Shown one piece after another: positions 12,608 to 26,784 of a stretch of 64,000 nucleotides of DNA (within the stretch, counting starts at the first letter, position 1; each line of letters opens with the position of its first letter). The notes under the pieces were generated by a model. The model did no database searches. It had not been told where the DNA came from and saw only the letters and a program-made list of their open reading frames with translations. This stretch comes from Cristatella mucedo. Its lineage: Eukaryota; Bryozoa; Phylactolaemata; Cristatellidae. The stretch spans positions 2,595,501 through 2,659,500 of the forward strand of contig WPIO01000051.1 of assembly GCA_009760855.2 (NCBI GenBank), in the 5' to 3' direction. A program made the position numbers and the translations under genes.

Positions 12608-15600
12608 CTAAAGCAAACGACTCAATCGACTCTGCACCAGGACGCGAACATTTTGGACTCAAACAGCATCACGTTAATAATAATAATAATAATGCACTTG
12701 ATAAAGCGCCCTCAGGGAACTTAATCTCTCTCTAGGCGCTTTAAATTTGTTGCAAAGGGGAAATGCAATTGAATGGTGAGTAATATCATGCTTGATAAAC
12801 AAACAAAATGAATAACATGGTTCGGGTTACATGCACAGGGTCAGCATGCAAATGTGGTTAGTGGCAGCATGCACAGTGTCAGCATGCATAAGCACTTGAA
12901 AGACGAATCACAGGGACCCACTAAGTGCTGTCCTAAATAGGTGTGTTTTTAAGTTCTTTTTAAATGTGGTCAGGTCAGGGGATGTTCTGACGCAAGTCGG
13001 GAGAGAGATCCAGGCTTTGGGAGCATACGAACTAAATGCACGGTGTCCAAAGGATTTGAGGTTTGTACGAGGCATTTCTAGACTGTTGGATTCTGATAAG
13101 CGGGTGGTACGATGCTTGGCCTGGTGGGGGGAGTATATCTGAGAGATAGGCTGGAGCCAAAGAATGAAGTGACCTAAAAGTGAGTGACAAAACCTTGAAG
13201 TCAATCGGTTGCTTGACTGGTAGCCGTAGGTCGGCGAGAAGTGGTGTGATATGGCAGCTGTGACGCTCACGACAGACAAGCCTAGCTGCGGAGTTTTGCA
13301 CCAGCTGCAATCGCCTGATCACACATGCTGGTAGGCCAGTAAGCAGTGAGTTGCAGAAGTCGAGACGGGATGGCATGAATGCATGGACCAACTTGAACGT
13401 GGTATCCTTATCTAAACCAGCCCAAATTTTAGCAATGTTATGAAGCTGAAAATAGGTAGATTTGACTGTGGAGCTCATATGATCGTCTAATGAGAGGTCG
13501 CTTTGGAACATGACACACAGATTTCGAGCTGATTCAACAGGAGATATGCTGGCAGAGCCAATTTTGAGCATCAGCCTTTCCAATTTTTGAATCACACTGG
13601 GTTTGCCCATAACTAGTAAGTTAGTTTTATCATCGTTTAGTTTTAGAAAATTTGCTGCCATCTATGTGTGAATGTCATCAATAAATGCAGCAAGTGAGTT
13701 GAGAGAATTTGAGGTGCTCGAAGGCTGGGAGGGATCAAAGCAAAGGTACAACTGAGTGTCATCCGCATAGAAGTGAAAGCCTAGATTGTGCTTGGCAATC
13801 ACATCTGCAAGAGGGAGAGTAAGCGTTCAGCTAATTAACTACTGGGCAGAGGGAGCAAGAATGGATTGTGGTAGGGGCTCGACCAGTAGCAGAGCAGGCT
13901 TGCAGCATACCTCTTTCGTTCGGGTGCCGGTGAAGGCCGAGAGCGACGGCTGACGTTTGGTGAGGTATCGTTCACAGCGCCGAGGTAAAATTCTGAGCGT
14001 AGGAATCGTGGATAGCAATCATCTTTCATGAGCTGATATATGTGATGCTGTGCCTCCTCCAATGCAAACCTAAAAGCATTAACGACAGCGGCTCGTGCCA
14101 CGGCAGGCTTACGAGAGCCGACAAGCCGCTGCTAAGCAGAAACAGTACACAGAAGCACTGTCTACGCCTCACGGTTGCCTGAGACGAGTCTGCATCGTCA
14201 CGCACAAACGACCCAAAATGCTAGCAGAATACTGCAAACTGATCTGTAGAGACAAGCAGAATAAGACAGGCTAGACTCTCTAATGTGGAGCATGCACAGC
14301 CACTTTCAGTAACAAGTCGTTTAAAGTCTACAGCTCGTACGTAGTGCATAGCCCTCGAGCTGTGAGCAACAAATGAGCAGTACCACGAGTCGGTGCTCAA
14401 ACCGACGACATACTGTCCCTCCCAGATAGCCTGCAATAATTGAAAGTCGTGCCCTACTCTGCTAAAGTCATCACAGGTCACAAGACCAGCTGCATACCGA
14501 TTCACCGACGTGCCGAGTTCAGTCGAAATCCTTTGGAGGACAGAGGTGTTTAAATTAACTTCGAACGGTGCATCCTCGCAGAGGTAAGTGCTGCAAAAAT
14601 CCCAAGTTCCTAATTAAGCGAGGTGCACACAATGGACTCACTGGTCGGCACTGGTCATGGTCAACGGGACAAAATAGCAAATTGGCAAAGAATAAGCAGG
14701 AATGGATGAGCATGAGCACGATGGGGGCTCGCTCGCACATACTTGGTAATCGCAGTAACCTTACGCTCCAGCTGCGACTTGGGACATCGCTTCAGCTCTT
14801 CGCAGGCCTCCCAGAAGCGCAAGTTCTCGATGCTATACTGCTGCTTGAGAAAGGAGGCAAAGTAGTGCCGACCCACGTGGTCGCGAAGCAACTCGCGCAG
14901 GTCAAACGCCCACCTCTGAACCTGCTCGGTCGACAGTTGGTCGTCCCTGCGGAAAACGGCCAACGAAGCGGTCCGAACTCAAATCGAATATCGACCAAGA
15001 AATCCGGCGGCCGGTAAAAGGGCCGCGAGCAGCCTCAACAAGAAAGAAGCCGCGGCTGCTGCTGCAGCAGCTTCGGCAGCAAGCCGAGGAGGGCACGACG
15101 GGAAGGGGCAGTGAGAGTCGCTAGCAGCGGCTGGCAGTGGGACGCGGCAGACGGAAGAGCGAGCGAGCTGCAGCTGGGCACCAGCTCCACGAGGTTTGAC
15201 ATACCGATGACGATGACGAGCATGCAGGCAAGAAGAAAGACAGGGGCGACGGCGGCGACAGCAGCAGCAGCAGCATGCACTGCAGCTGCGGCGGCGGCAT
15301 CCGAGAAGGAGGCTGTGCAAACCGGCACCGGCAGCAGTCCACTGGCCCTGCAGGTACACGCATGCTGCACTCGCTGCCCGGAAGCAGGCCGACGGCTGGC
15401 ACCGCGCACGTGCGATCGCCATGCAAAGAGCAGGCAAGCACTGCCCATGGGCGCTCTCAGCAACGGCTGCTCTGCCATCAAGCTAAGCAGCAGTGCAGCG
15501 CTAAGCAGGAACCAAACCGCCCCAAGCCGACAGACGGTAGCAGACGTGCAACCAAGAACCCCCCAAACCAGAAGCAACAGGACCTGCACCCGCGAGCCGT

Positions 15601-18600
15601 GTTGCTGCTGCCACCGACGCTGGTGCGGCAACGACGGCAAAAATTAGCAGCGTCGCTTGCTCCTCACAAAAGCTGGCGACAACAATAAAAGAAGAATCCT
15701 GGCAAGACCCTAAACCCAACGGCTCCCCAGGCATGAGAAAATATCAAAGCTGGCAAACACTCGGTACCAAAATGTATCACGGTTTTAGCATGCGTCGCCC
15801 TCTCGGCACTGGTCAACTGGGTAAGTAAATGAACCCGCGTCCACTGCTGATCGTACTTACGGCTCCACTTGCTCTCTACGTGAGCGCAGCGAAAGGAGAA
15901 AAAAGTAGCAGACGACGCCAAAGGGCAGGCGCCGGAGGTACTAGACCACAAATATGGCAGTAAGGAGGAGCTTAAGACTAGATACACTTATCTTAAATTT
16001 ACGTAGCACCCGAAGGACGACAGTGAAACTGCGAGCAATAAAAAGCACACCTCTTTCTGAGCCCACGCCTGCAGCCTCTGATTTCTGGGGGAGATAACAA
16101 TTATGTCACGTGCATAATACGGGCGACAGAGGGCGCTTCCGCTAAGCAGGCCTGCGTCTCGCTAGCTTGGCCCTGGACTGGTAGGCCTTCTTTACATGTC
16201 TTCTCAGATCAAACGTCAGAGGGCTGACGTCTATTGTGAGAAAAACGGGTGGACGTAAATTGCAATGGCAACGCTCGCAATGATAAATAAGGACGGCACT
16301 GTGGACATCAGCAATAGAATGAGACTGGGATCTGGAGCAGCTGAGCGCATCAACGACGACTGCAATGGCTTCACCTCCCCACAATCAATGCTCCAATAAC
16401 TGAGGTGACAGTGTGTGTGCAGTAGGTCATACAATGACGGTGTGGAAGAGCACCATATGGACATGGCATGTACACCATCGGTACAGGAGCCGTAGAAGAA
16501 GTAGTAGAAGTCTCCTGGAGCTTCGGCTCGACTTCGGCTGTGCTTGCACACGTACTCTACCTGTACACGTGCTCCCACACTTCGACTTGGGGTATCGCCT
16601 CTTGAAGCCAACGGGGTGCCATCTCTGAAGACCACCGGACTTTTGACACGCCTATGCAGGAGACCACTTCCAAGAGCAGCCACCATTTGCTCCTCTTAGG
16701 TATTTGAGGATACTTACACAACGGCTAGCTATGGATCATGTGCACATAGAAAATTTCCAAAGCGGAAACGCTAGGAAGTTGTTACGTTGTGCAGACACCA
16801 TGGTCTTGGCACCACAGCACTTTATTCAAGGCGGACCCAAAAATCTCTCTAAGCACGGCTATTAGGGGACCTATGCACTTACTTCACCAGAGTCTCAAGG
16901 GTGCGCAGTCGCCGTATAAAGCTTTGGACTTTTGATTAAAGCATCGCTACACTGATCTGATGGCCCAGGGGTAAGGTGCTTGCCTTTAACGTCCAAGAGC
17001 CCTTCGACACAAGAGCTTAAGTTATCTTGGGGCGCTATACAAATGAATATTTGTTTTAATCTTTTTTTACTATAACGAGTGACATATATCAAAGCACACT
17101 CAGCACACGGAAAAAGCTCGGCACAGCCACAAGAGTCACACGAAGATCTTGTCTTGAAAGATCCTTGCATACTGAATACTTGCTACTGCATTTGAAAGAT
17201 CCTTGCTAAACCAAAAGGGCACTGGATTTTCAGCAAGGACTAGGACTTCAGCTTGAAAGCAACTAGGGACTTGCATGGCCTACATTGAAACTGAACCACT
17301 GCAATACGTGCGCCTACCGAGTGCACCTCAAAATAGCTGCATCCAGCGTTGCAAGGGAGCTACACAAGCAAATGCTGCTGCTGCTGCCCCGATGCAACTA
17401 GCTTGCCAAAGATATAAAAAAAAACAAGAAAACATGCACTGCCTACTTCCCAGCACAAGCACTGGACGATGCCCCAAAGGGCACTCGGCAATCAACAGCG
17501 ATCGCTAGAGGACGGATGCACAGTAATAGCCAGCAACGACTAGAGTACTAAAAAACTCTAAGCCTGTGACCACAGCAACAAAACTAGTAAAGACAGAAGG
17601 AGTCCAAAAACTAGAGACTTACTCGAGGCTCTGTAATTCCCAGAAGTCTTCATCTTCGATGAACCAGTGATTAGAACGACTGCTAAGGTCGAGCAGGGGA
17701 TCGACAGCTTGGAATTGGGTACTGTGATTAACCAGCCTGTGCAACAATCAAAAGAGTTGCTGCTGAAAAGTGTCGAAGTCGAATCCTGAGTTGGCATACA
17801 AGAAACAGTATGACACAGCTTTCTACTAAGGCCATTGTATGGAACCTGAATGCCTTTGTAAATTCTACGAGTGTAGGCATGCGCACGCCGAACTAAAGGC
17901 GATTCTGGTTAAGTCTGTCTAAGCAAGTGCGAGTTGTTGCAAGATGACAACACTCCTGGCCCAGGTTCTCACCCTGCACCCCTCCCCCCGAAAGGGTTTA
18001 TGACTCAGCAAACATTACTAGTAGAGTTATCAGCTCTTGGCACAAGATGCCTGAAGTGAGCATTACTAAACTTGTCCATAAGCTATTGTTTTCTAGTTCA
18101 GCAACAGTGCTAGCATAGCAGCAGTTGCAACATATAACAGTAAGCAGCTGTGTTTTCTCGGCCATGCACCCATCAATAACTAGGGCCCTTAAAGAGCTGA
18201 CTAATTCGGAATGGAGGCTCTGGAAACATGCTATATACTTTGGAAAACTCGCAGAACCAATGCACAGAGAACCCGCATTATCAAATGGCTCTACCTTGGC
18301 AATCCACGATTGCATAATGCATAGACTTACACTTGAATACCTTTAGACACAGGCATCGCTGCTTGAGACAGTGACTGCTTATAGATGGCAATCTGAAACA
18401 GAAAACACAACAGCCAGACTAGCACACCTGCTCTACGCTTCACAGCAGCCTACTTGATTTATCATAGCCTGCCGTGCCAGCCTGTATTAGGATTAATAGT
18501 AATCATAATACATAGTGATGCGTTTTGATTGCAACTTGAGAAAACTAGGTCTCATTCTAGGTATTTCACATCGACATTTAAAGGGGGAAATATAGACCAA

Positions 18601-21600
18601 TTAATATCACACAGTCAATGGCAGGGCATGTGCATCTAACCCTACAATAAGCTAGATTTTTTAGTCAGTTTCCTGCCCCTGATGTCACATTTACATCCAG
18701 TCATTTGTGATGTATTTATGGTAATTCCATTTCAGTATAGTAATGGTGAAAGTCAGAAAAGGGGGAAAGAGGGAGACATATGTGGCATTGCTCAAAAGGT
18801 TTCCATGGGATTCCAGCAGCGTGCATTCCGCCGTTGCTGTCGCCCTAAGTGACGACTTCGACCAGGTGAGTAGGCATATTGGAAAGCTGCCAGAGCGAGT
18901 GTGGCAGCATGCTCACGCACTAGGCCGGCAGACACTTGGACTCGCCCTCTGAAGCAAAGTCGGTGTTCTGTAATTTTTCACAGACACAAGCTAGTTACTT
19001 AATAAACGAAGCTGGACTGCCGGAAAAACGACAACATACCCAATTTAGCATGCACACGCAGGCAAAGGACTATTAAGGTGAACTAAGCATGTGCTCCAAC
19101 CTACAGGCACTCGTTTAGTTTCCCTTTAAATGTCACTACGTCAGCAGATGGCTTGATGTCAGTCGGCAGAGATTTCTCGGCATTGAAACTGGCGGCACCT
19201 CATCCAAAGGATTTGAGGTTGGTCAGAGGTATAGCTAAACGACTTGTATATACAGAACGGGTGGAGTAAGGGAGGGCAGAGGAGTAAGGAATTCAGATAG
19301 GCAAACCTGAGCAAGAGAATATATATAATTTATTTGCATAAGGTCCTAAGAGAACTTAATCTCTATTCAGGTGCTTCACATATGCCACAGGGCTCGAGTA
19401 AATACTCGAGTGCATTACTGGATACTACTCGAGTGAAAAGTGAATGAATGAGAGTACCTTAAAGTCGATGCATTTTGTGGTGCACTGGCAGGCGAGAGGG
19501 ATGCATGCCAATTCTGTTGCAATTTTGGTAGTATCTTTGTTTCAATTTAGAGCAATCTCCGCGCTTTGAGAGTTAAAGTGAACCGCAAGATACTTCGAAC
19601 TATTATAAAATCTTAGGAATCTTACATCTTACATGACACAGCGACCAGGGACCCAGGATGCCGAGTCGCGTGCTTCCGAGGCGCGGTTGCATGCAAGAGA
19701 TTGCTGCATGATCTGCAGCACACAGCCGATCGCACCCAAACTAAAGCAAGACAAGCACAAGCATGCCATCGGGCTGATAATACGGCAGCAATGCCACACA
19801 CTTTTTTAGAAAGCATGTCCGTCTTTCTCTTCTGCCGAAGCGACTCGTAGTGATGCATGCGCTTGCCTGAATAGTCTTCTAAAGGTGTACTCAAACCAGG
19901 CTGCAAAGAACGAAAGGCAGCAGTTGAAGTTAAGCGGCGCAACTAGATGGACATCACACGGCCGAGCCGACGAGCAAAGGCACACGAGTAGGAAATAAAT
20001 GGACCGGTCTACATGCAAAAAAGACAGGACTTCAGTCCACAATGGGGTCTCAGGCCTCGTAACTAGTCCAGCAGAAGCAGAAGTAGAATGGGCCAGCAAC
20101 TGAAGCTGTGAAGTGCAGAGCATCACTGCAGGTAAGGAATTCACCGGGGGTCGGTGTAGACGCCAGAAAGTTTTCTCCTGCAGTTCGTCAGTTTCTCGAT
20201 CAGCTTTTGACTTGGATGCAAGCACGCTACAATACAACAGCACAGCCAGCTAGAAAAATGACTGAAGTAGTGCATGCCAAAGGTCAGTTAGAGCAAATGG
20301 CTTATTTCCTATGCCAAAGGTCAGTAAGTGCAAATGGCTTATTTCCTATTGAACCGCAGGTCTTTATTAATCTGACCTAGATTCTAGATGCTGAGATGCA
20401 CAGATCCTGAATTAGGACGATTAAGGATTGCATGAACAACAAACACTCTGGGGTCGTTTAAAATATTGGTATTTCGATTCTTGGTCAGTTATCTGCAAGC
20501 ATTAACTGTACAGGTGTGGCACTTGTACTAGGTAATATACATCAAGACTTCAACAAAACACACTTGTTCCTAAGGTATGGACGACCTTGCTTGCTGTCGT
20601 GCTCTGCTATCTGCTCGGCTAACCTGCTTAGACTTGCTAGCCACGCTTTGGGGCGATAGCTCAACCGGTGGCATGGCAGCAAAGCTAAGCACCCCTAACA
20701 AGAGCTTCGTGGTAAAAACTACAGTTCAGCGTAGCTGAAGCGAGCCGGTAGCATGACATGGCACACACGTTACATTAAGTGAAGCAGCTGAGAAAAAACA
20801 GCATATAGCAGCTTCCTCACGACAAAATGGGCACGTGGCTCACAAAAGATGTGATAAAAAACACCACACATTACCCACGTTACTCGTGACGACAGCTAGC
20901 ATAAGCACAGAGAATTGTGTGGCAGGATCAAGCCTCGGTGAGTTTAAACCTAGACCTTACTGTACGCTGGTGGGCATGTCTATCGGCTATGCTGCCCACG
21001 TGACCCCTTCGAGCAGGTCACAGTGTGGCAAGGTCAGGTGGCCCTTCGCCATACTTACGAACGAATACACGCACACACACAAATGCAAACATGCACACAG
21101 ACACACATGCACACGCACACAGACACACAAGCATACCGACACACATACGCACACAGACATGCACGCGCACATACTGCGTGCAAACCAGCACATCCTGCAA
21201 ACCAGCACATCCGTCCCAGCCCCTAGTTAGCCTCAGCCCTGCCCTTCCTAAAAACCAAATCCTAGCTACCTGTTGCTGGCCTGATTTAATAATCTTAGGT
21301 AAAAAAAAATTGACGATTATAACCATAATCGTGGCTCCCCCTGGAATCAAATTACTGTGCAACTCTGCCTAGACTGAATAATATCAATAATTATAAGCAG
21401 TTATGTATCACCCTAAGAGAACCACATATTTATCTCAACGCTTTAACAGCTCGAAGCAATAGAAGCTATGAGCAAGGGTTAATGTCATGCAAGGTATCGT
21501 GGTTCGACCAGCGTGCCAAAGCACACAAGAATGCATTCAGGGCCACCGGTGAGTAGGACCCCTGGTTAGTGTGCATGTGCACTAAATCATGCACGGGAAC

Positions 21601-24600
21601 CCATGCAATGCACAGGAAGAAAGACTAGTTACTGGGCCGTAAGGAAAGCTGAGCGGAACAGAAGCATATTTAGCTGAGACTTATGCAAAGTCAATACAGG
21701 TGATGACAGGAGCCGGAAGCAAGCTCCAGACTTTCGGTGCAAACAAACTGGTGGCCAAATCACAAAAACACTTCAGTTTAGTACAAGGAACTACAAGACA
21801 ACTGGAAGCCCATGAGTGGGCGGTGCAGGAGCCCACTAGAGGAGCAAGGAGGTGAGATATGGAGGCTGGTGTTTGCAAGCAAAGCCATCTGTATGCCACC
21901 GAGATGAGCTTGTATTCGATTCTATACTTGATTGGTGTGAGCTAGTAAAGCTCAGACAAAAGAGGTGTGTTGTGGCAGCTATACCCTTGACGACAGGTCA
22001 GAGGAGCTGCTTGTTTTGTACAAGCTATAGCCGATTAAGAGCACAGACTAAGATTGCTGAATAGAAGGAATTGCAGTAAACTAGATGTAACATCCCAAAT
22101 TAATGAACTAGTTTTGCTGTCCTACTCTTGCGTTACTCCTGTCAGGCCTTAATTTCGGTCAATGTTCCTTAGCTGAAAGTAGGCCGACATGATAGTGGAG
22201 GCAATGTGCTCATCCAAATACATGCTTTGGAATAGCAGGCACAGATTACGGGCAGACGTCACTGCATTGATGCTAGATAAACAAATCTTGAGGGTGAGGT
22301 CTTCCACTTTGAGGGTGACACTAAGCTGGATCAATACTATTAGCTTGGCCCTATCTTCTTTAAGCTTCCACAAGTTGGTAGCCATCCAAGTACCGAATAT
22401 CGCCAATGCCGAGTGGAAGAGAATTAAGTGAGCTTAATATGGAGCCAGGCTGAGTAGAATCCAAGGAAAAGTAGAGCTGATCATCCTCGGCACATACATT
22501 AAAGCTAATATTGTGTTTGACGCGGACATCGATGAAAGGGAGAGTATACACTTGGGCTATAAGTATTTACACACACCCCAGCATAGGCCCTATTTACTTA
22601 AATTCTGCTGGATCTACAAGCAGCTTACCGGCTCAGAAGTGACTCAATTGCAAAAGAAATAGTCGCTCTACTATGGATCTCATCGTGTGGAGACATATAC
22701 AGGAGTATCGACCTGCAGGTGCGATTTCGATTAAGCATACGTACAGAAATGAACCAAGCGACCAATTTCAGGGCACAAATCCACATTTTCTAAATCATGT
22801 GCTTTTCAGAATAAAGCCAAGTAAATATTTGCTTTTTTCAGTGGAAGGCAGTGTACGAGATCTCACATCCTTCCGGCCTGTTTTATTCCCTTTCGGGTCA
22901 ATCGGGAGCAAACCTGCATGTCTGAAACATACAAAGGCATGGGATCACAGCGACTTTGATAAAGACATTCAGCTTCACCTTCAAAACAGGGCTGGAGCAA
23001 TAGAAATGCCTCTCGTGTACTTTGAATGCAGGAACGTTGGGTCAGGTGAAACCCCCATTGCCTAGACCACCATAATAAGACATCGAGGTGTAAGGACGTG
23101 GCTGCACTAGAAAATTAAAAGGCCAGCTCGGCCAAACTAGCTTAATCACGGGAAGCTGCAATGGGGATCATAATTAGCTAACAAACTGTGTGGCATCAAC
23201 CTGCAGATTGGGAAATCTCATGATGAGTGGCCAATAAAGCATCCTGACTGAGTAAGTGACATACAACTGAATGGCAGCTATGGACCATAAGGAACACCCA
23301 CTGGAACCCTGAAGGTTGGTGCTCAGTTTACAGGACAGACGAAAGTAAATTTCACCTTTCCGTAATAATAACCGTTGGGCTTGGGTAAGCCGAAAAAGGG
23401 TGAGGAATGTTGAAATGACTGCCTGAAGCACACTATGAAGTACGCCAGTGATGGGATAACAGCTTGATGCTCTTTCCGGGTGTAGGTATTGGAGCACCGA
23501 GTCCAATTCCTGACACTATGGATCAGAACGTTTGCACCAACGTGCTGCAAAACACTGGCATACCGTGCACCGACGACTGCAGTGGAAAAGCTTTATTTAT
23601 CAGCAGGATAATAAGTGAGCCATCAGACGACTATATTGCTGCACTGCATAAATGCTAATGGGCCCTGAAGAGTAATATTTTAAAAAGAGGCGGGCCTAAG
23701 GCCAAACCCAGTGATACCCTAAACCTTTGCAGCAAATGTAATGCGCCTAGGAAGAGATTGAGATTTTTGGAGGTGCTTTATCAAGTGCATTATTATTATA
23801 ATTATTATTACTGGATTCCCAGGATAACCAACAGAACACAGACAATAGAAATAGAAAGACAACAGAAACAAAACACAGAGTCACAAGGTCCTAGTAAAAG
23901 CTGTGCGAAACAAGTGCGCTTTTAGCATTTTTTTTTAATGTTGTCAAGTCAGGGGATGTCGAGGCGTCAGTCGAGAGTGAGTTCAAACAAACTAAAGGCA
24001 TAATCTCCTAAGGATTTCAAATTCGTCTAAGGTGTAGCTAAACGATTTGAGTCAGAAGAGTGGCTGGTACACTGTTTAGCCTGGTTAGGGAGTAAAACTG
24101 ATGGGCAAGCTGCAGCAAGAGAATAAAGGGACCTAAAAGTAACTGACAAAACCTTTTGAAGTCAATGTAATGCTTGATTGGAAGCCGGGGCAGGTCGGTG
24201 AGAAGAGGTGTTCTGTGGCAGCTGCGATACTCAACACAGACAAGCCTGGCTGCTGAGTTTTGCACCATCTGTAAGCAACCGATTGCACAGGCTGGCAGAC
24301 CTGCAAGCAGGGAATTGCAAAAGTCAAGATGGAATGTCACAAATGCATGTGCAAACTTGGATGTGGTATCCCTGTCTAAGCAGGCCCGAATGTTTGCAAT
24401 ATTACTTAGCTGAAAGTAAGTGGACTTGGCACTGGAGCTGATGTAGTCGTCTGGTGCAAGATCACTTCGGAATAGGACACCTAGATTTTGTGCAGATTCT
24501 ACTGGAGATATGCTGGCAGAGCTGATTTTGAGCTTTAATCTCTCTACATCTTCTAAATGCACTCTGTTTTGATCTATTTGAACAAAATATCCTTCAAAAA

Positions 24601-26731
24601 TGCAGCCTGACGGTAGCCAAAATTGCTTCAGATATTGCTAGGCCGAGCAAGCTTGATTTCGAATCTGGTAAGTAAACCGAGGTACTGCCACACCCTTCTC
24701 TACCAATGTTTATAGGTTGCTAATCATATGGTCTGCTGGCATTTTGTCAGCCAGAAATTCATAAAAGACAGAAATATCTGAAGTTATATCGTGATTCCCA
24801 GAGTGGCTTTTTCAGGTAAGCACTAAATGCACGCACCAATATAAAGTGCCTGTATGTGAGCCCTTACTTTAACACCGGTTTGAATGGAAGCTGAAGTACT
24901 AAACATAAACAGTAGCACAGGCTTAGTTAAAAGAGGTTGGGCACTAATGCTAAGAATTTACTTTTCACTGTACCTTATGATAATCAAATCCCTTCCTTAT
25001 TTAGTAATTAGACGAATGAAGTACATCGGCAGAAAACACTATCGCAGGTATAGCAGCAAAAATTTAATAGCCCACGGGGACTTGGAACAACCCCTTCGGG
25101 TCCCCCTCCAAGTGCAACCAGGTTGCATCAAGCCAATCGTCCATGTACAGATGATATCCCGTAGGACCTCTCATCAGCTGGTTACTATAAACAGAAGTGT
25201 TTACAATCTTTCACTATCTTAATCGGTAATCTGGAGGGGAAAGAGTAATGAATGAAAAAACATAGGTCAACACCATGATAACCTGATGCTCTTACTCGAC
25301 TTGCTGTTTAGCAGCACCACATATGCGTTTCCAGTCTTCAGTAGGCAACATGGTTTGCAGCTTGTTGAGCGCACTTTGCTCATACGGCTCCAAGCCACTT
25401 CCACTGCCAGCTGCGCTCCTTTCCATTTTCTTCTTGAGATAGATGGCTGCAAGAAAGAAATGGCATTCAACTAGCCCCTTGCCTGAGGCTACTGCTGGTC
25501 GCCCAGTAATCAGCTTCACACCAAGGCTACAAGCCGAGTTTCGACCCAATTAACAGCAGTACTCCTCATCTCGGTCAGGCCAGCAGCCTGGTCGAAACAA
25601 TTACTCTAGATGAACAGGAGTAGCAGCAGCCGACACCAAATTTAAGTGGGGATACACACTCACGGATACACAGAGGGACACATTAGGCCATCTATCGCCA
25701 GCTTGGGGCCTCTGCCTACCCACCCTGGCCACTAAGAGACCTTCATTCCCTCCCCTCTCACAGTCACGGTGACAACCGATGCTTCCGGCCAGCGGGGCCT
25801 CAAGAGATGCAAGAGTATGCTAGCAAACGTCCGCCACTGACCTGTCTGCGTCAGGAGCCGCAAGAGACCAATTTACCACGGGCTGGATTGGCCTCCCAAA
25901 ATACCGGTTGGGGGAGGAGCCCACACTTTTCGGAGACAGACTATTTTCAAGTACAACCAACAGACATTGCAGACCGGAGAGACTGAGAAAGGCATATACA
26001 TTTTATAAGCATGCAATAATTTTATTTAGGGTAGGTTACTTTCGTATCCTCTTATTTCGCATCGGCTAGTTGTGCATCTAGTTAGCTATGCCTGATTATG
26101 CTCCCAAAGCCTGCAATTCACTTCCCACTAGCATCACGATACCCCCTGACTTGACGACATTTAAAAAGAAACTAAAAATGCATTTATTTATCACAGCATT
26201 TAGTGGGTCCTGTGATTTGTCCTTTATGTGCTTATGCGTGCTGACACTGTGCATGCTGCCATTAACCATACTTGCATGCTGACCGTGTGCATGTCAACCC
26301 TAACCACGTTATCCTTGTTGTTATTGAGCATGCTACCACTAACAATTCGATCGTGCTTCCTTTGCAGCAAATGCAAAGTTCTTATACAGAGATTGAGTTC
26401 TCTGAGGGTGCTATTTCAAATGTATTATTATAATTATTTCGTTAGCAAGAAGTTAGCATGGATTTCGTACAGCGGATGGGCCCAAAAATTAATCTTAATT
26501 AAAGAACATTGCCGGCTTGATATAAGCTCACAGGACACTGTTATCAGTACTTATGCATGAATAGCTTTGCCAGTTCAATAATTCTTGAAAATCGTGTTAA
26601 TAAATTTTTCAAGTGGTGGTATTTGAGTGGCTATGAGTTAGCAGCTCAGTTATTCAGTGGATTGTATAGGTCTGGTCGTCAGCTCACATGCAGCGACAGC
26701 AGTCCCTCCACATCTCCACATTTTGAAAGTT

Positions 26732-26784
<53 letters not shown>

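Noticed and set aside
15035-15647. Overlapping open frames on both strands, including 201 codons on minus and 178 on plus
   Set aside because: GC-rich DNA with trinucleotide repeats lacks stop codons; composition is Ala/Cys/Ser runs and none connects in frame to the RGS exon.
18743-18952. Plus-strand 69-codon frame ending its first part at a perfect CAG/GTGAGT
   Set aside because: No acceptor or partner exon on the plus strand; it lies inside the minus-strand RGS gene and reads as chance.
25292-25446. Terminal exon of a small mitochondrial UQCC2-like protein
   Set aside because: First impression from the WET...DYAIYL pattern; the same exons fit the R7 DHEX domain better, with matching phases and a GTAAGA donor before the apparent stop.
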